Source: UM-FILTER-37-12 sp964344965 (lineage in GTDB: Bacteria > Patescibacteriota > Patescibacteriia > Magasanikbacterales > UBA922). Taken from it: 64,000 nucleotides of DNA. Made by a program: the position numbers and the translations under genes. Positions 16,234 through 24,749 of this stretch are shown here, in pieces. The DNA lies in the NCBI GenBank assembly GCA_964344965.1, contig CAYFPJ010000006.1:1-64000 (forward strand), written 5' to 3'. The first letter of the stretch is position 1; each line of letters starts with the position of its first letter. Under the pieces are notes generated by a model that did no database searches, was not told the DNA's origin, and was given only the letters and a program-made list of their open reading frames with translations.

Positions 16234-16722
16234 TCATTCTACCTCGTAAATATCCTTCGCCTTATCGACAAATAGAATCCCATCAAGATGATCTACTTCA
16301 TGCTGGATAACACGAGCAAAGAAGTCTGTGGCTTTGAATTTGAGCTCATGACCATCTCGATCCCAAGCCTCTACATAGATATTTTTGTATCTCTTTACCT
16401 TACCAAAAGTCTTAGGGACAGAGAGACAGCCTTCGGTATCCCAGGCAGTCTTACGACTCGTTCTTTCCCAGACTGGATTTACAAGTACCAAATCTTGGCC
16501 AGCCAAGTCATGATCTTTGTTAATTGCTTCTTTTCCTACCACCAAGATTCTGACATTGTTGTCGACTTGTGGAGCAGCCAGTCCAATCCCGTCGTCATCA
16601 TACATTGTTGGGATCATTTCATCTATTAATTCTTGGGTATTTACTGATAATAAAAAATCACGATCTATTTCTACAGATCGTTCTCGGAGAGATGGGGTTG
16701 GGATTTTTATTATTTTGAGCAT
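16234..16722 (-). CDS. def: Peptide deformylase
   Basis: An iron or zinc hydrolase of about 162 residues that removes the N-formyl group from new proteins. All three motifs are present: GIGLAAPQV, EGCLSVP (metal-binding Cys) and QHEVDHLDG (HExxH-type). I chose the start MLKIIKIPTP, the standard N-terminus, over a codon seven residues upstream. It is the partner activity of fmt. It heads a probable four-gene minus-strand operon. Confidence 0.95.
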   Translation of the reverse strand: MLKIIKIPTPSLRERSVEIDRDFLLSVNTQELIDEMIPTMYDDDGIGLAAPQVDNNVRILVVGKEAINKDHDLAGQDLVLVNPVWERTSRKTAWDTEGCLSVPKTFGKVKRYKNIYVEAWDRDGHELKFKATDFFARVIQHEVDHLDGILFVDKAKDIYEVE

Positions 16723-16732
16723 TAGAAAAGGA

Positions 16733-16778
16733 TTAAAAGGCACAAAAGGCTGGAAAGGCTGGAAAGGCCTAAAATGCT
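16733..16778. repeat. AGGCTGGAA short tandem repeat
   Basis: AAAGGCTGG-type units repeat three to four times upstream of def and end near the 3' end of the next gene. It is probably a contracted repeat word of the kind found elsewhere in the window. Confidence 0.5.
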
Positions 16779-17071
16779 TTTTTATTTGTGTTATTATTCA
16801 TGTCATTCGCATGCTTACTTTTCCAGACAAACAATTTTCCTGGATTATCTACATTACTATCTTGGATTTCAGAGAATATTTGTCTTGCTCTCGTCACACC
16901 AATTCTCTTGATGATCCCAAGATACATGCCAAATTTTTTTCGCTCACCAAAAGCACTAGAGATCACATCTGTCCAATAGTGAACCTCAGAATGAATATTT
17001 TTATTCTGCGGCTTCTTTGGTTTAGTTTTTTTCAAGATGTCAGATATGTCGTCCATATTGACAGTAGACAA
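16769..17071 (-). CDS. Hypothetical small protein
   Basis: A 100-residue basic protein, not recognised. Its core (EVHYWTDVISSAFGERKKFGMYLGIIKRIG) looks helical, followed by ARQIFSEIQDS. The C-terminal HANDMNNNTNKKAF is low complexity and runs into the repeated DNA upstream of def. It lies between def and the Memo-like gene with short spacers. Confidence 0.6.
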   Translation of the reverse strand: MSTVNMDDISDILKKTKPKKPQNKNIHSEVHYWTDVISSAFGERKKFGMYLGIIKRIGVTRARQIFSEIQDSNVDNPGKLFVWKSKHANDMNNNTNKKAF

Positions 17072-17115
17072 AATTAGAAAGAAATATTCGTGTCAATTCG
17101 TGCTATTCGCATATA

Positions 17116-17910
17116 TTAATCAAAACCAAACTCTCCTGTCAAATAACCAACACCAAAAGGGGATTCGTAGCAAAGGTTTTTAAAGGTATAATTCATGTTT
17201 TTTAGTACCCCAAGAGCTATCAAGATAGATCTATAAGCACAATCATCAGCATTGGCCACCATGTCAGGATCTAGTCCCACAAACCCTGTGGTATTATGTG
17301 TCTCCAGTAGTTCGATAATTTTATCATCAAATTTTTGACCATCTTTATGAAATCCTCCTGGAGAGTTGGTGGTAAGCCTGTGAGAGAGGTCTCCAGAAGC
17401 TATGAGGGCTATTCTTTTTTCTGAATTCATGATTACTTCTTTCAATATCTCACCAAAAAGAAGGTGAGACTTGGCATCTGTTTTGCTGTATCCAAGGGGG
17501 AGGACTTGCACATTTGGTAGATGAGAAGTCAGAAAGAACAGTGGGACACTGGCGCCGTGACCCAGCTCTTCATTGCTTATTAGTCTTGTAGCTATGTTCT
17601 CCTCTCTTGTCTTGTGTTGTATTTTGGCAGCAATAGAAGGAGCCCCAGACCACGACTTTTTGGTTTCCATGTCTCCGAATTCTTGAAAATGAGATTGTAG
17701 AGTGGTATGAGCATTTACCACAAAAGTATCATCATATATTCCTTCATGTGGAGTGATGATGATGATTAGATGAGGCTTGGATAGATATAGGTTTTGCTCT
17801 ATCTCTTCCAATGCCTTTTTTGTTTTTACTAGCTCCTCAGTCTTATCTTTGCCAATATTTGGTATTAGTAAAGGTGGGTGGGGAGTAATAGCGGAGTATA
17901 CAAGAGACAT
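17116..17910 (-). CDS. LigB/Memo-like class III extradiol dioxygenase-fold protein
   Basis: A 264-residue protein of the LigB superfamily, the group that also contains protein B of AmmeMemoRadiSam systems. TPHPPLLIPNIG near the N-terminus and IASGDLSHRL in the middle match the family, with histidines in the metal-site positions (TPHPP, ITPHEG, GDLSH). No AMMECR1 or radical SAM gene is adjacent, so the usual three-protein context is missing. Its substrate is unknown. A palindromic element immediately precedes its start. Confidence 0.8.
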   Translation of the reverse strand: MSLVYSAITPHPPLLIPNIGKDKTEELVKTKKALEEIEQNLYLSKPHLIIIITPHEGIYDDTFVVNAHTTLQSHFQEFGDMETKKSWSGAPSIAAKIQHKTREENIATRLISNEELGHGASVPLFFLTSHLPNVQVLPLGYSKTDAKSHLLFGEILKEVIMNSEKRIALIASGDLSHRLTTNSPGGFHKDGQKFDDKIIELLETHNTTGFVGLDPDMVANADDCAYRSILIALGVLKNMNYTFKNLCYESPFGVGYLTGEFGFD

Positions 17911-17916
17911 ATTGTT

Positions 17917-18000
17917 ATGTGCGAAATTACGAAAGGTACGAAATATACGAAAATAAATAATTTAGTTCGTATATTTCGTACTGTTCGTATCTTCGTACAT
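17917..18000. repeat. 84-bp palindromic element
   Basis: TACGAAATATACGAA pairs perfectly with TTCGTATATTTCGTA around a 14-nt AT loop, and outer pairs (ACGAA/TTCGT, GAA/TTC, ATGT/ACAT) extend the symmetry to the full length. It fills the entire gap between two genes. Confidence 0.85.
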
Positions 18001-18003
18001 GAT

Positions 18004-20262
18004 TTAGAATTGATTTGTTGCCCAAATAGATAGGGCACGAGGCTCTTCAAATCTATATGGATGGTCTGGATTACCCATAGTTATAATAACAAATTTCTTC
18101 TTGTCTGTCTTCCTTTCTATCAGCATGACAAGATTGTCTCCAGCTTCGTAGATATATCCAGTTTTGCTGGCAATTATGGAAAAAGGTAGTCCTAATTCTT
18201 TTACGAGATCATTGCTGTGGTCATCCTGGTGCTTAGGGGAATCATTTTTATCAACTAATTCTTCGTATTCATAAGATTTTTTGCCAAGGTAGTTTTTCAC
18301 ATCATTATTTTTGACGGCTTTTTGGAAAATAGTAAGATATTCTCTTGCCGTTGTCTCATTTGGTACACCACCTCCATAAACATCTACAAACTTGGTGTTT
18401 TCCAATCCCCAATCTTTGGCTTGCTTATTCATGCCAGCTATAAAATCATCTTCATTGGTAGCTCCTTTGACTAGCATTCTAGATTGGGTGTTTAGTGAAG
18501 AGACCAGCATGGCGTCCAGCAAATTACTGTTTAGTATCTTCTCACCTTCTGTAATGTTATAAAAGTGAAAGTCAGGAGGAGTCTTGTGTTCTGCAGCCAC
18601 ATAGGTGACCGAGGCATTTTTATTCAGCCCTTCCTTGAATAATCTATAAGCAGTCATAACTTTGGCAAATGAGGCTGTCGGTCTTACTGTATCTATATTT
18701 TTACCAGCCAATATTTCTCCTGTAGTATAGTCTGCTACCAAATAAGTATCTACATCTGTATCAAATTCTGTACCTATGACTTCTTTCTTATCTTCAGGAG
18801 TTCTGACCATTAGATCTACAACACTTGGTTCTTCTTTGGGTGAAGTATAATCAGAGGTGGGGGTAGTGGTATCTGTAGTAGTTTCCTCTTTTTCTGAACG
18901 AAGATAGATTGGCTCACCAATCTCTATGGTTGTACCACTAAATTGGTTGATCCAAATAATATTACCCCAATCAAATCCTAATCCATTGAATACAGCTTCA
19001 GAAGCTATGTGTCTTTTTTTACCTTTTTCCATGACATATATTTTACTGCTTCCTTCTGTCCCAAATATTGTCCCATCTTTTAGTATTACAGTAGGTCCTG
19101 ATTCATAATTTTTTAGATCAGAAGCCTGGCCACTTTCTATGGTAAGATGGGAGAAGTTTATCTTTGCAATTGTTTCATCGTATATTGGTTGGTACTGATT
19201 ATCATTTAGATAATATATTGTGTTGTTTTCTGCTACCTTGAGCAACCTTCCCAATGGACCATCTCCAGTATTGGTATTGATAGCATTGCCTGTAGAATAA
19301 TTTTCTAGGTCATCACTACTCACCTCCAAAATTTCATCTGGATGGTAACCGAGCTTCTGGACAACTTCGTAGTCAGCAAAAGGTCTTTTGGAATCAAAAT
19401 CTAATAAGTAGTATTTACTACCATTTTTTACAACTGAGTAATTTGGTAGAGAAATCTTGTTAGCATCTTTATAGCGAGTTAGCTCAGATTTTGGGACAGT
19501 CAATATGAGGTCTGGATCGTAACGTGTAATAAGGGCTGTCATACTTGTAAATGGACGCTTCTTACCATCTTGAATCAAGTAGACAGTAGATTCACCGCTA
19601 GCTCGAATCAGCGAACCGTCCGGATACACTTGTTCAAACCACATCTGCCAAAGTTTCCAAAAATTTTCATTACCTTGCAGGTGTGGTGTGTAAGTGTAGA
19701 GAAATGCTGTGGCGTTATTAGCTGGAGTAACCTTTGTATTATCAATTGTATATGTATTACCAGCTGTCTTGATCCATGATTTTTGATTGACATTTTCATA
19801 ATACCAGCGGATGATACCAGCAGCACTGTCGATTTGCTTACCAATTCCTTTGTGCTTGGCAATACTGGGATCATCGAGAGGTACGCCATCACTAGCTCCG
19901 TACCCTGTAGCCCAGTCTAGTTGCTTTTGGGTTGGGTCTTTTTCGGTCACGAGACTTTGTTCTTTTTGCAGTTTTACTAACAAATATTTGGGATTAATCT
20001 TATGTTCTTTGCTAGCTCGATAGATGATATCTGATATTTTTCTTCTTTTTTCGTGGACATCATTTGCTCGCATGGATTGCAGATAACCACCTTTTTCTTC
20101 CAGGAAAGCTTGAATATCAGAGCGATTCATCGATTGCCAGGCTTGCATCTCTTCATCACTGATTAGATAATTGGGATCGAAATTACTAAGATCAGCTGCT
20201 ATGGAGAGAGTTGGGGAGAGAATCATTGATAGGATGGTAATTGTACTTATTATTTTTTTCAT
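18004..20262 (-). CDS. Exported three-part D-alanyl-D-alanine carboxypeptidase
   Basis: A 752-residue secreted protein with signal peptide MKKIISTITILSMILSPTLS. Residues about 30-200 resemble a lysozyme-like or glucosaminidase domain (KINPKYLLVKLQKEQSL, ATGYGASDG). Residues about 215-450 hold repeated units of the type VYLIQDGKKRPF/YYLLDFDSKRPF with about 60-residue spacing. After a Thr-rich linker (EETTTDTTTPTSDYTSP) comes a peptidase S11 domain with SFAK (SxxK), SSLN (SxN) and SKTGY (KTG), so the penicillin-binding active site is complete. It should trim peptidoglycan stem peptides outside the membrane and may also bind or cut glycan. The combination is uncommon outside Patescibacteria. Confidence 0.85.
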   Translation of the reverse strand: MKKIISTITILSMILSPTLSIAADLSNFDPNYLISDEEMQAWQSMNRSDIQAFLEEKGGYLQSMRANDVHEKRRKISDIIYRASKEHKINPKYLLVKLQKEQSLVTEKDPTQKQLDWATGYGASDGVPLDDPSIAKHKGIGKQIDSAAGIIRWYYENVNQKSWIKTAGNTYTIDNTKVTPANNATAFLYTYTPHLQGNENFWKLWQMWFEQVYPDGSLIRASGESTVYLIQDGKKRPFTSMTALITRYDPDLILTVPKSELTRYKDANKISLPNYSVVKNGSKYYLLDFDSKRPFADYEVVQKLGYHPDEILEVSSDDLENYSTGNAINTNTGDGPLGRLLKVAENNTIYYLNDNQYQPIYDETIAKINFSHLTIESGQASDLKNYESGPTVILKDGTIFGTEGSSKIYVMEKGKKRHIASEAVFNGLGFDWGNIIWINQFSGTTIEIGEPIYLRSEKEETTTDTTTPTSDYTSPKEEPSVVDLMVRTPEDKKEVIGTEFDTDVDTYLVADYTTGEILAGKNIDTVRPTASFAKVMTAYRLFKEGLNKNASVTYVAAEHKTPPDFHFYNITEGEKILNSNLLDAMLVSSLNTQSRMLVKGATNEDDFIAGMNKQAKDWGLENTKFVDVYGGGVPNETTAREYLTIFQKAVKNNDVKNYLGKKSYEYEELVDKNDSPKHQDDHSNDLVKELGLPFSIIASKTGYIYEAGDNLVMLIERKTDKKKFVIITMGNPDHPYRFEEPRALSIWATNQF

Positions 20263-20293
20263 AAATATTGGAATCTTTGACAGATATTTTTTT

Positions 20294-20355
20294 AAGGATT
20301 AGAGTTCTCGGCGAAAGTCCAATAAGTGCCCACCCAGCTTTCGCCTGGAATCCTT
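20294..20355. repeat. Hairpin of the GGATT-CGGCGAAAG family
   Basis: AAGGATT, then CGGCGAAAG, pair with CTTTCGCC, then AATCCTT, around a loop containing AAGTGCCCACCC. The same stem and loop words recur perfectly at 24201-24260. The remaining gap to rsmI shows only a weak promoter-like AT stretch. Confidence 0.7.
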
Positions 20356-20458
20356 TTTTGTATTATGATTATCTAGCAAGTATAACATATTTTGCTATAT
20401 AATAAAAATATGAATTCAACTTGCTTTTTCTCTTATTTTTGGCTAAAATATAAGCGAT

Positions 20459-21205
20459 ATGGAAAAAGGAATACTTTACATAGTAGCCACACCGATTGGC
20501 AATCTTGGTGATATTACAATGCGGGCTCTAGAAATTTTGAAGTCTGTAGATATTATCTTGTGTGAAGACACTAGAGTCACTAAGAAATTACTTAGCCATT
20601 TCGAGATAAGCACACCAACCATGAGCTATCATCAGCATAGTGATGAGGGGAAAGTCGATAAGATTGAGGAATTATTGCTAGATGGAAAAAATTTGGCTTT
20701 GGTGACAGATGCTGGTACGCCAGGGATTAGTGATCCGGGGAATAGGCTTGTCCAACACGTCATCTCGACCGATCCCGGCAGTCAGTCGGGAGAGTGGAGA
20801 GATCTCGATAAATCACGAGATTCCTCGACTTCGCTGCGCTCCGCCCGGAATGACGTAAAAATTATTCCAATCCCTGGACCTTCGGCAGTGGTCGCAGCTT
20901 TGAGTGTCTCTGGTTTTCCTACTGACAAGTTTGTCTTCATGGGATTTCCCCCGCACAAGAAGGGGAGAGAGAAGTTTTTTCAAGAAATGGCAGGTGTGAA
21001 GTACACAGTTGCTTTTTATGAGTCGTGTCATCGGATCAAGAAATGTTTGAGGCAATTGGCAGAAGTTTTGGGTGAAGATAGGCAAGTTTGTATTTGTAGA
21101 GAATTAACGAAGAAGTTTGAAACGATTTACAGAGGAACTATTGGCGAAATTATGGAGATGGATATTAAAGAAAAGGGGGAGTTTGTGGTTCTGGTGTCCA
21201 GGTAA
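20459..21205 (+). CDS. rsmI: 16S rRNA 2'-O-methyltransferase RsmI with in-frame element insertion
   Basis: A tetrapyrrole-methylase-fold enzyme that methylates C1402 of 16S rRNA. Motifs are intact: YIVATPIGNLGDITMRAL, DTRVTKKLL, LVTDAGTPGISDPG and IPIPGPSAVVAALSVSG. Residues 100-133, between GNRLVQ and KIIPIPGPS where other RsmI proteins have about eight residues, are encoded by a palindromic element (20757-20856). The insert sits in a surface loop of the fold and keeps the frame, so the protein is probably active. It is 248 residues including the insert, so the C-terminal region is short compared with E. coli RsmI. Confidence 0.93.
   Translation: MEKGILYIVATPIGNLGDITMRALEILKSVDIILCEDTRVTKKLLSHFEISTPTMSYHQHSDEGKVDKIEELLLDGKNLALVTDAGTPGISDPGNRLVQHVISTDPGSQSGEWRDLDKSRDSSTSLRSARNDVKIIPIPGPSAVVAALSVSGFPTDKFVFMGFPPHKKGREKFFQEMAGVKYTVAFYESCHRIKKCLRQLAEVLGEDRQVCICRELTKKFETIYRGTIGEIMEMDIKEKGEFVVLVSR
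20757..20856. mobile_element. Palindromic element of the ACGTCATC family inside rsmI (copy 2)
   Basis: A 100-bp segment with ends ACGTCAT/ATGACGT, internal GAGATCTC-like arms and the word CTTCGCTGCGCTCC. It belongs to the family at 12492-12587 and 40034-40158 but is translated as about 33 residues of RsmI. Confidence 0.8.
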
Positions 21206-21276
21206 ATTATATTGTGATAATTCATGGCGAGGTTTTGTTCCTTTATTTTTTAAGACCAATTGAATAACTTAATACT

Positions 21277-21462
21277 ATGTCAAAAGAAGTACCGTCTCAA
21301 GTTTCAAAGTCTGATATCATTGACAGTTCAGAATTAGAAAACTTGAGGAGAGGTGTGTCTAAAGTGATGATAGAAGACTACAAAGCTGGTGTAATAAAAA
21401 GAATTGTAAATAAATATATTAAAAAAGAAGAAAGGATGATTTTTTTTATTAATAATAAATAA
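21277..21462 (+). CDS. Small hypothetical protein, possible fragment
   Basis: A 61-residue reading frame. Its middle (LRRGVSKVMIEDYKAGVIKR) resembles LRQRCIEQVAADYSSGYIFV at the start of the sigma-like protein downstream, so it may be a decayed duplicate of that N-terminus or a short paralogue. The 200 bp after it show no gene or clear repeat. Confidence 0.35.
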   Translation: MSKEVPSQVSKSDIIDSSELENLRRGVSKVMIEDYKAGVIKRIVNKYIKKEERMIFFINNK

Positions 21463-21661
21463 GGTCGTGGGTGTTTATTAGGAAAACAAGGTTTAAGAAT
21501 AAAGGATGGAGTAGAAAATATAGAAATAAAGATTGATTCTAGGTTCTGGTTTTGGTGATAAAAAGTGATAAGAAGAAAAAAAATAAATAAAACAATTTTT
21601 AGAGAATTTGGAGTAAATATTAGTTTAAAGACCTCCCGCAGAGTGGTTAAAAATAGAGATT

Positions 21662-22681
21662 ATGCCTGAAAATAGAGTAAAAAAAAATGCAAATAGAATA
21701 CCAAGTAAAGAAGAAAGCACTGAACATCTAAGACAGCGCTGTATAGAACAGGTTGCAGCTGATTATAGTTCCGGTTATATTTTCGTTGTGGTAAAAAATA
21801 AAACTTCTTTTAAGTTCGTAGATACTGATCATAGTGATATAGAAGATTATGTTCAGCAAGTGGTAGCTAGACTGTTGGCTGATATTCACAAGAAGGACAA
21901 TGAAGAAATTTTGGAGAAATTTTTGTCATCAAGAGGGTATAGAGGAAAGGTTTACTCCAATGTTTTTGTGGATTTTTTGCGAAGTAGTAGATGGGAGAAT
22001 ATTTTAAGAAATAAGACAAGAAGTTTAGACACAACTTTGGATATAGAAGCACCAACATTAATTTCCAGACAAGAGACAAGGGATCTGATCACTGATTTGG
22101 AAAAAATTACTGACAGAATAAGTGATAGGGAAGACGCTGAAAAATTGAAAGATATTTTTTTGTTCATTTTTATGGCAGGACATAGTGCCAGCGATTTAGC
22201 CAAAGCCTACGAAGTCACCCCCACCTCTATTTGTTCTATGATTAAGAGACTGTTTGCCAAGTACAGAGACTTGTTTGCAGATCATGGAGTCAATCTTCCT
22301 GTCAGTATGACAGACATAGTAAACTTATTGAAAGAATATGAACAAGAAAATAGTGATATTTCTTCTGAAGAAAATAACAGAAAAAAATTTGAGTACTATA
22401 TTGAAGTTCTAAATCAATTAAAAGGCAGCGTAGCTGATAGTGGTTTTCAGTATATTTCAAAAGAAGAAAAAGATAATTTGTTGGCTGTTTTAGAATATTA
22501 TACAGCCAATAGCAAAGAAGAGAAATATCAGGTAGAGAAGAAACTTACTGATTTGATGGGAGGAAGAGGGGTGAGAGACAAAAAAATAACCCAATTGCGT
22601 ATCGTAATTAACGATCTTTTGGGATTTGATCTACCTTGGAAATTTTTTACAGGTTATCGTGATCAAATATTTTTTAGATGA
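21662..22681 (+). CDS. Divergent sigma-70-like protein
   Basis: A 339-residue protein. Residues about 60-120 (DIEDYVQQVVARLLADI, then NVFVDFLRSSRWENILR) fit sigma region 2, with the double-helix pattern of ECF factors. Residues about 170-205 (AGHSASDLAKAYEVTPTSICSMIKR) fit a region 4 helix-turn-helix. The last 130 residues form an extra helical, Glu/Lys-rich domain not found in ECF factors. It may be a regulator specific to the lineage. No anti-sigma gene is adjacent; it lies 9 bp before metG and could be co-transcribed. Confidence 0.5.
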   Translation: MPENRVKKNANRIPSKEESTEHLRQRCIEQVAADYSSGYIFVVVKNKTSFKFVDTDHSDIEDYVQQVVARLLADIHKKDNEEILEKFLSSRGYRGKVYSNVFVDFLRSSRWENILRNKTRSLDTTLDIEAPTLISRQETRDLITDLEKITDRISDREDAEKLKDIFLFIFMAGHSASDLAKAYEVTPTSICSMIKRLFAKYRDLFADHGVNLPVSMTDIVNLLKEYEQENSDISSEENNRKKFEYYIEVLNQLKGSVADSGFQYISKEEKDNLLAVLEYYTANSKEEKYQVEKKLTDLMGGRGVRDKKITQLRIVINDLLGFDLPWKFFTGYRDQIFFR

Positions 22682-22690
22682 TAAGTAAAT

Positions 22691-24202
22691 ATGAAAAAAA
22701 CATTCTACATAACAACCACACTGCCATATGTAAATGCAGATCCACATATTGGTTTTGCATTAGAAATTATCCAGGCTGATGCCATTGCCAGATATCACAC
22801 CCTTCTCGGTGAAGAGGTTGTGTTCAATACAGGTACAGATGAGCATGGCCTCAAAATTTATCGTAAGGCAGAAGAGAGGGGGATCACACCACAAGCATAT
22901 TGTGACGAGTATGCAGCTAAGTTTGATGCTCTCAAGGATGCCCTAAATTTGAGCTATACCAAGTTTGTCCGCACTACTGATAAGCATCATGTCGTGGCTG
23001 CTCAAGAATTTTGGAAACTGTGTGATGCTAGTGGGGATATTTACAAGAAAAATTATAAAATAAAATACTGTGTGGGCTGCGAACTTGAAAAAACTGATTC
23101 AGAACTGGTAGACGACAAATGTCCAATTCATCCAACATATGAATTGGAGCAAATTGACGAAGAAAATTATTTCTTTAGATTTTCTGCTTACCAAGATAAG
23201 CTCCTGGAGCTTTACAAAAGAGAGGATTTCATTATTCCAAAAAATCGATCCACAGAGATAGCCAATTTTGTCAAAAATGGTCTGCAGGATTTCAGTATTT
23301 CGAGACTGAAAGAAAAAATGCCTTGGGGTGTGTCAGTACCAGGGGATGATGAGCATGTGATGTACGTTTGGTTCGATGCTCTTGTGAATTATATATCCAC
23401 TATTGGCTGGCCAGACAACAAACAAGAATTTGAGAAAAATTGGCCTGGAGTGCAGGTGGCAGGTAAAGATAATTTGCGTCAACAAAGTGCCATGTGGCAA
23501 GCTATGCTGCTTTCTGCTGGGCTTGATCCATCAAGGCAGATTTTCATCCACGGTTTCATCAGCTCTGAGGGGCAAAAAATGAGCAAAAGTATTGGAAATG
23601 TCGTGGCACCCTATGAAGTGGTAGAAAAGTATGGTACTGATGCTGTTAGGTTTTATTTACTGGGAGCTTTACCTAGTTATGATGACGGAGATTGGTCCAA
23701 GAAAAGATTTGAAGAATTTTATACAGCCCATCTTGCCAATGGAGTGGGGAATTTGACAAGTCGGATACTGACGATGTTGGAGAAGTATTGTAATGGTGTG
23801 GTGTCAGAGATGAACAAGACAGCAGACAACAGGCAACAGACAGCAGATTTTTGGGGGCAGTATACTGAAGCATTGACAAAGTATAATTTTGAAGAGTCGG
23901 TCAGTCTTGTTAATGGATTAGTTGGGCAATTGGATGGAGTTATTTCAGAACAAAAACCATGGGAAAAGGCAAAAGCTGGTGAAGATATTTCTGGACTACT
24001 ATATCAGCTTGCCGAAGGGTTGCGTCACCTTGGCTTAGCTTTATTGCCAATAATTCCAGAAACAGCTGAGAAAATTTTGTATAGCTTGGGAATTGATGTA
24101 GATAATTTGGAAGATTTGGAAGTGGAGAAAGAGTGGGGGAGGCTGGAGCCGGGAACAAAGATTAAAAAAGGTGATATGTTGTTTCCGAGATTAGAGGCAT
24201 AA
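22691..24202 (+). CDS. metG: Methionyl-tRNA synthetase
   Basis: Class I synthetase of 503 residues. TLPYVNADPHIGFALEI carries the HIGH motif and SEGQKMSKSIGNVV the KMSKS loop. A zinc knuckle is visible in YCVGCELEKTDSE followed by DKCPIHP. The tRNA anticodon-binding helical domain follows, and no C-terminal dimerisation domain is fused. The peptide KTADNRQQTADFWG (about residues 377-390) comes from a short-period DNA repeat at 23818-23848. The stop codon overlaps the start of a large terminator palindrome. Confidence 0.96.
   Translation: MKKTFYITTTLPYVNADPHIGFALEIIQADAIARYHTLLGEEVVFNTGTDEHGLKIYRKAEERGITPQAYCDEYAAKFDALKDALNLSYTKFVRTTDKHHVVAAQEFWKLCDASGDIYKKNYKIKYCVGCELEKTDSELVDDKCPIHPTYELEQIDEENYFFRFSAYQDKLLELYKREDFIIPKNRSTEIANFVKNGLQDFSISRLKEKMPWGVSVPGDDEHVMYVWFDALVNYISTIGWPDNKQEFEKNWPGVQVAGKDNLRQQSAMWQAMLLSAGLDPSRQIFIHGFISSEGQKMSKSIGNVVAPYEVVEKYGTDAVRFYLLGALPSYDDGDWSKKRFEEFYTAHLANGVGNLTSRILTMLEKYCNGVVSEMNKTADNRQQTADFWGQYTEALTKYNFEESVSLVNGLVGQLDGVISEQKPWEKAKAGEDISGLLYQLAEGLRHLGLALLPIIPETAEKILYSLGIDVDNLEDLEVEKEWGRLEPGTKIKKGDMLFPRLEA
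23818..23848. repeat. Short-period repeat word inside metG
   Basis: The pattern ACAGCAGACAACAGGCAACA followed by GACAGCAG is a degenerate 7-8-nt period repeat. It encodes TADNRQQTAD in frame. Confidence 0.6.
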
Positions 24203-24260
24203 AAGGATTCCCGGCGAAAGCCGGGTTAGTGCTCACCCGGCTTTCGCCGGGAATCCTTTT
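24201..24260. terminator. Perfect 25-bp stem palindrome after metG
   Basis: AAAAGGATTCCCGGCGAAAG continuing to CCGGG pairs over 25 bp with its exact complement around a 10-nt loop, and T residues follow on both strands. It can act as a bidirectional terminator. It is a sister of the imperfect hairpin at 20294-20355. Confidence 0.85.
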
Positions 24261-24307
24261 TCTCTCTTTCATATTTGATAAAAAATTTAATCTTTAATTA
24301 AAACAAT

Positions 24308-24748
24308 ATGAACAAAAAACGAGCCCTTCTTTTTGGAATAATGGCTTGGGTTTTCACTTTTGTCATTATCTCCATTTTGATCTTCACCCCTTGGGTAAAA
24401 GAAAGTGATTTGAGGGTACAGGTGATTTGGTGGATTTTGGAAATCCCTCTGGTATTATTGCTTGCCAAGTGGTATTTTAGGGAAGATCCACCAACCACCA
24501 AGAAAGGTTTTTTCTTGGGTCTTATTGGTCTTCTGACTGGTGTCGTATTGGACCTAATTATCACCATACCATTATTCATCTCCCAACAAAGCGACAAACC
24601 TTTTGCCGATTTTTATGGAGATTGGAAGATGTGGGTTGGATTTGGAATCTTTGTGCTGCTGACTACTTATGCTGGATATGAGTTTGATGCTACTTATACA
24701 AAGGCCCCAGAAAGTACTCAAGAAGTAAATAAATCTGAAAAAAGTTAA
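24308..24748 (+). CDS. Hypothetical four-helix membrane protein
   Basis: A 146-residue protein with four hydrophobic spans (for example LFGIMAWVFTFVIISILIF and GLIGLLTGVVLDLIITI) and a charged C-terminal tail. I do not recognise the family. It lies 2 bp before the SPFH gene, so the two are probably one transcript and may work together at the membrane. Confidence 0.7.
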   Translation: MNKKRALLFGIMAWVFTFVIISILIFTPWVKESDLRVQVIWWILEIPLVLLLAKWYFREDPPTTKKGFFLGLIGLLTGVVLDLIITIPLFISQQSDKPFADFYGDWKMWVGFGIFVLLTTYAGYEFDATYTKAPESTQEVNKSEKS

Positions 24749-24749
24749 T

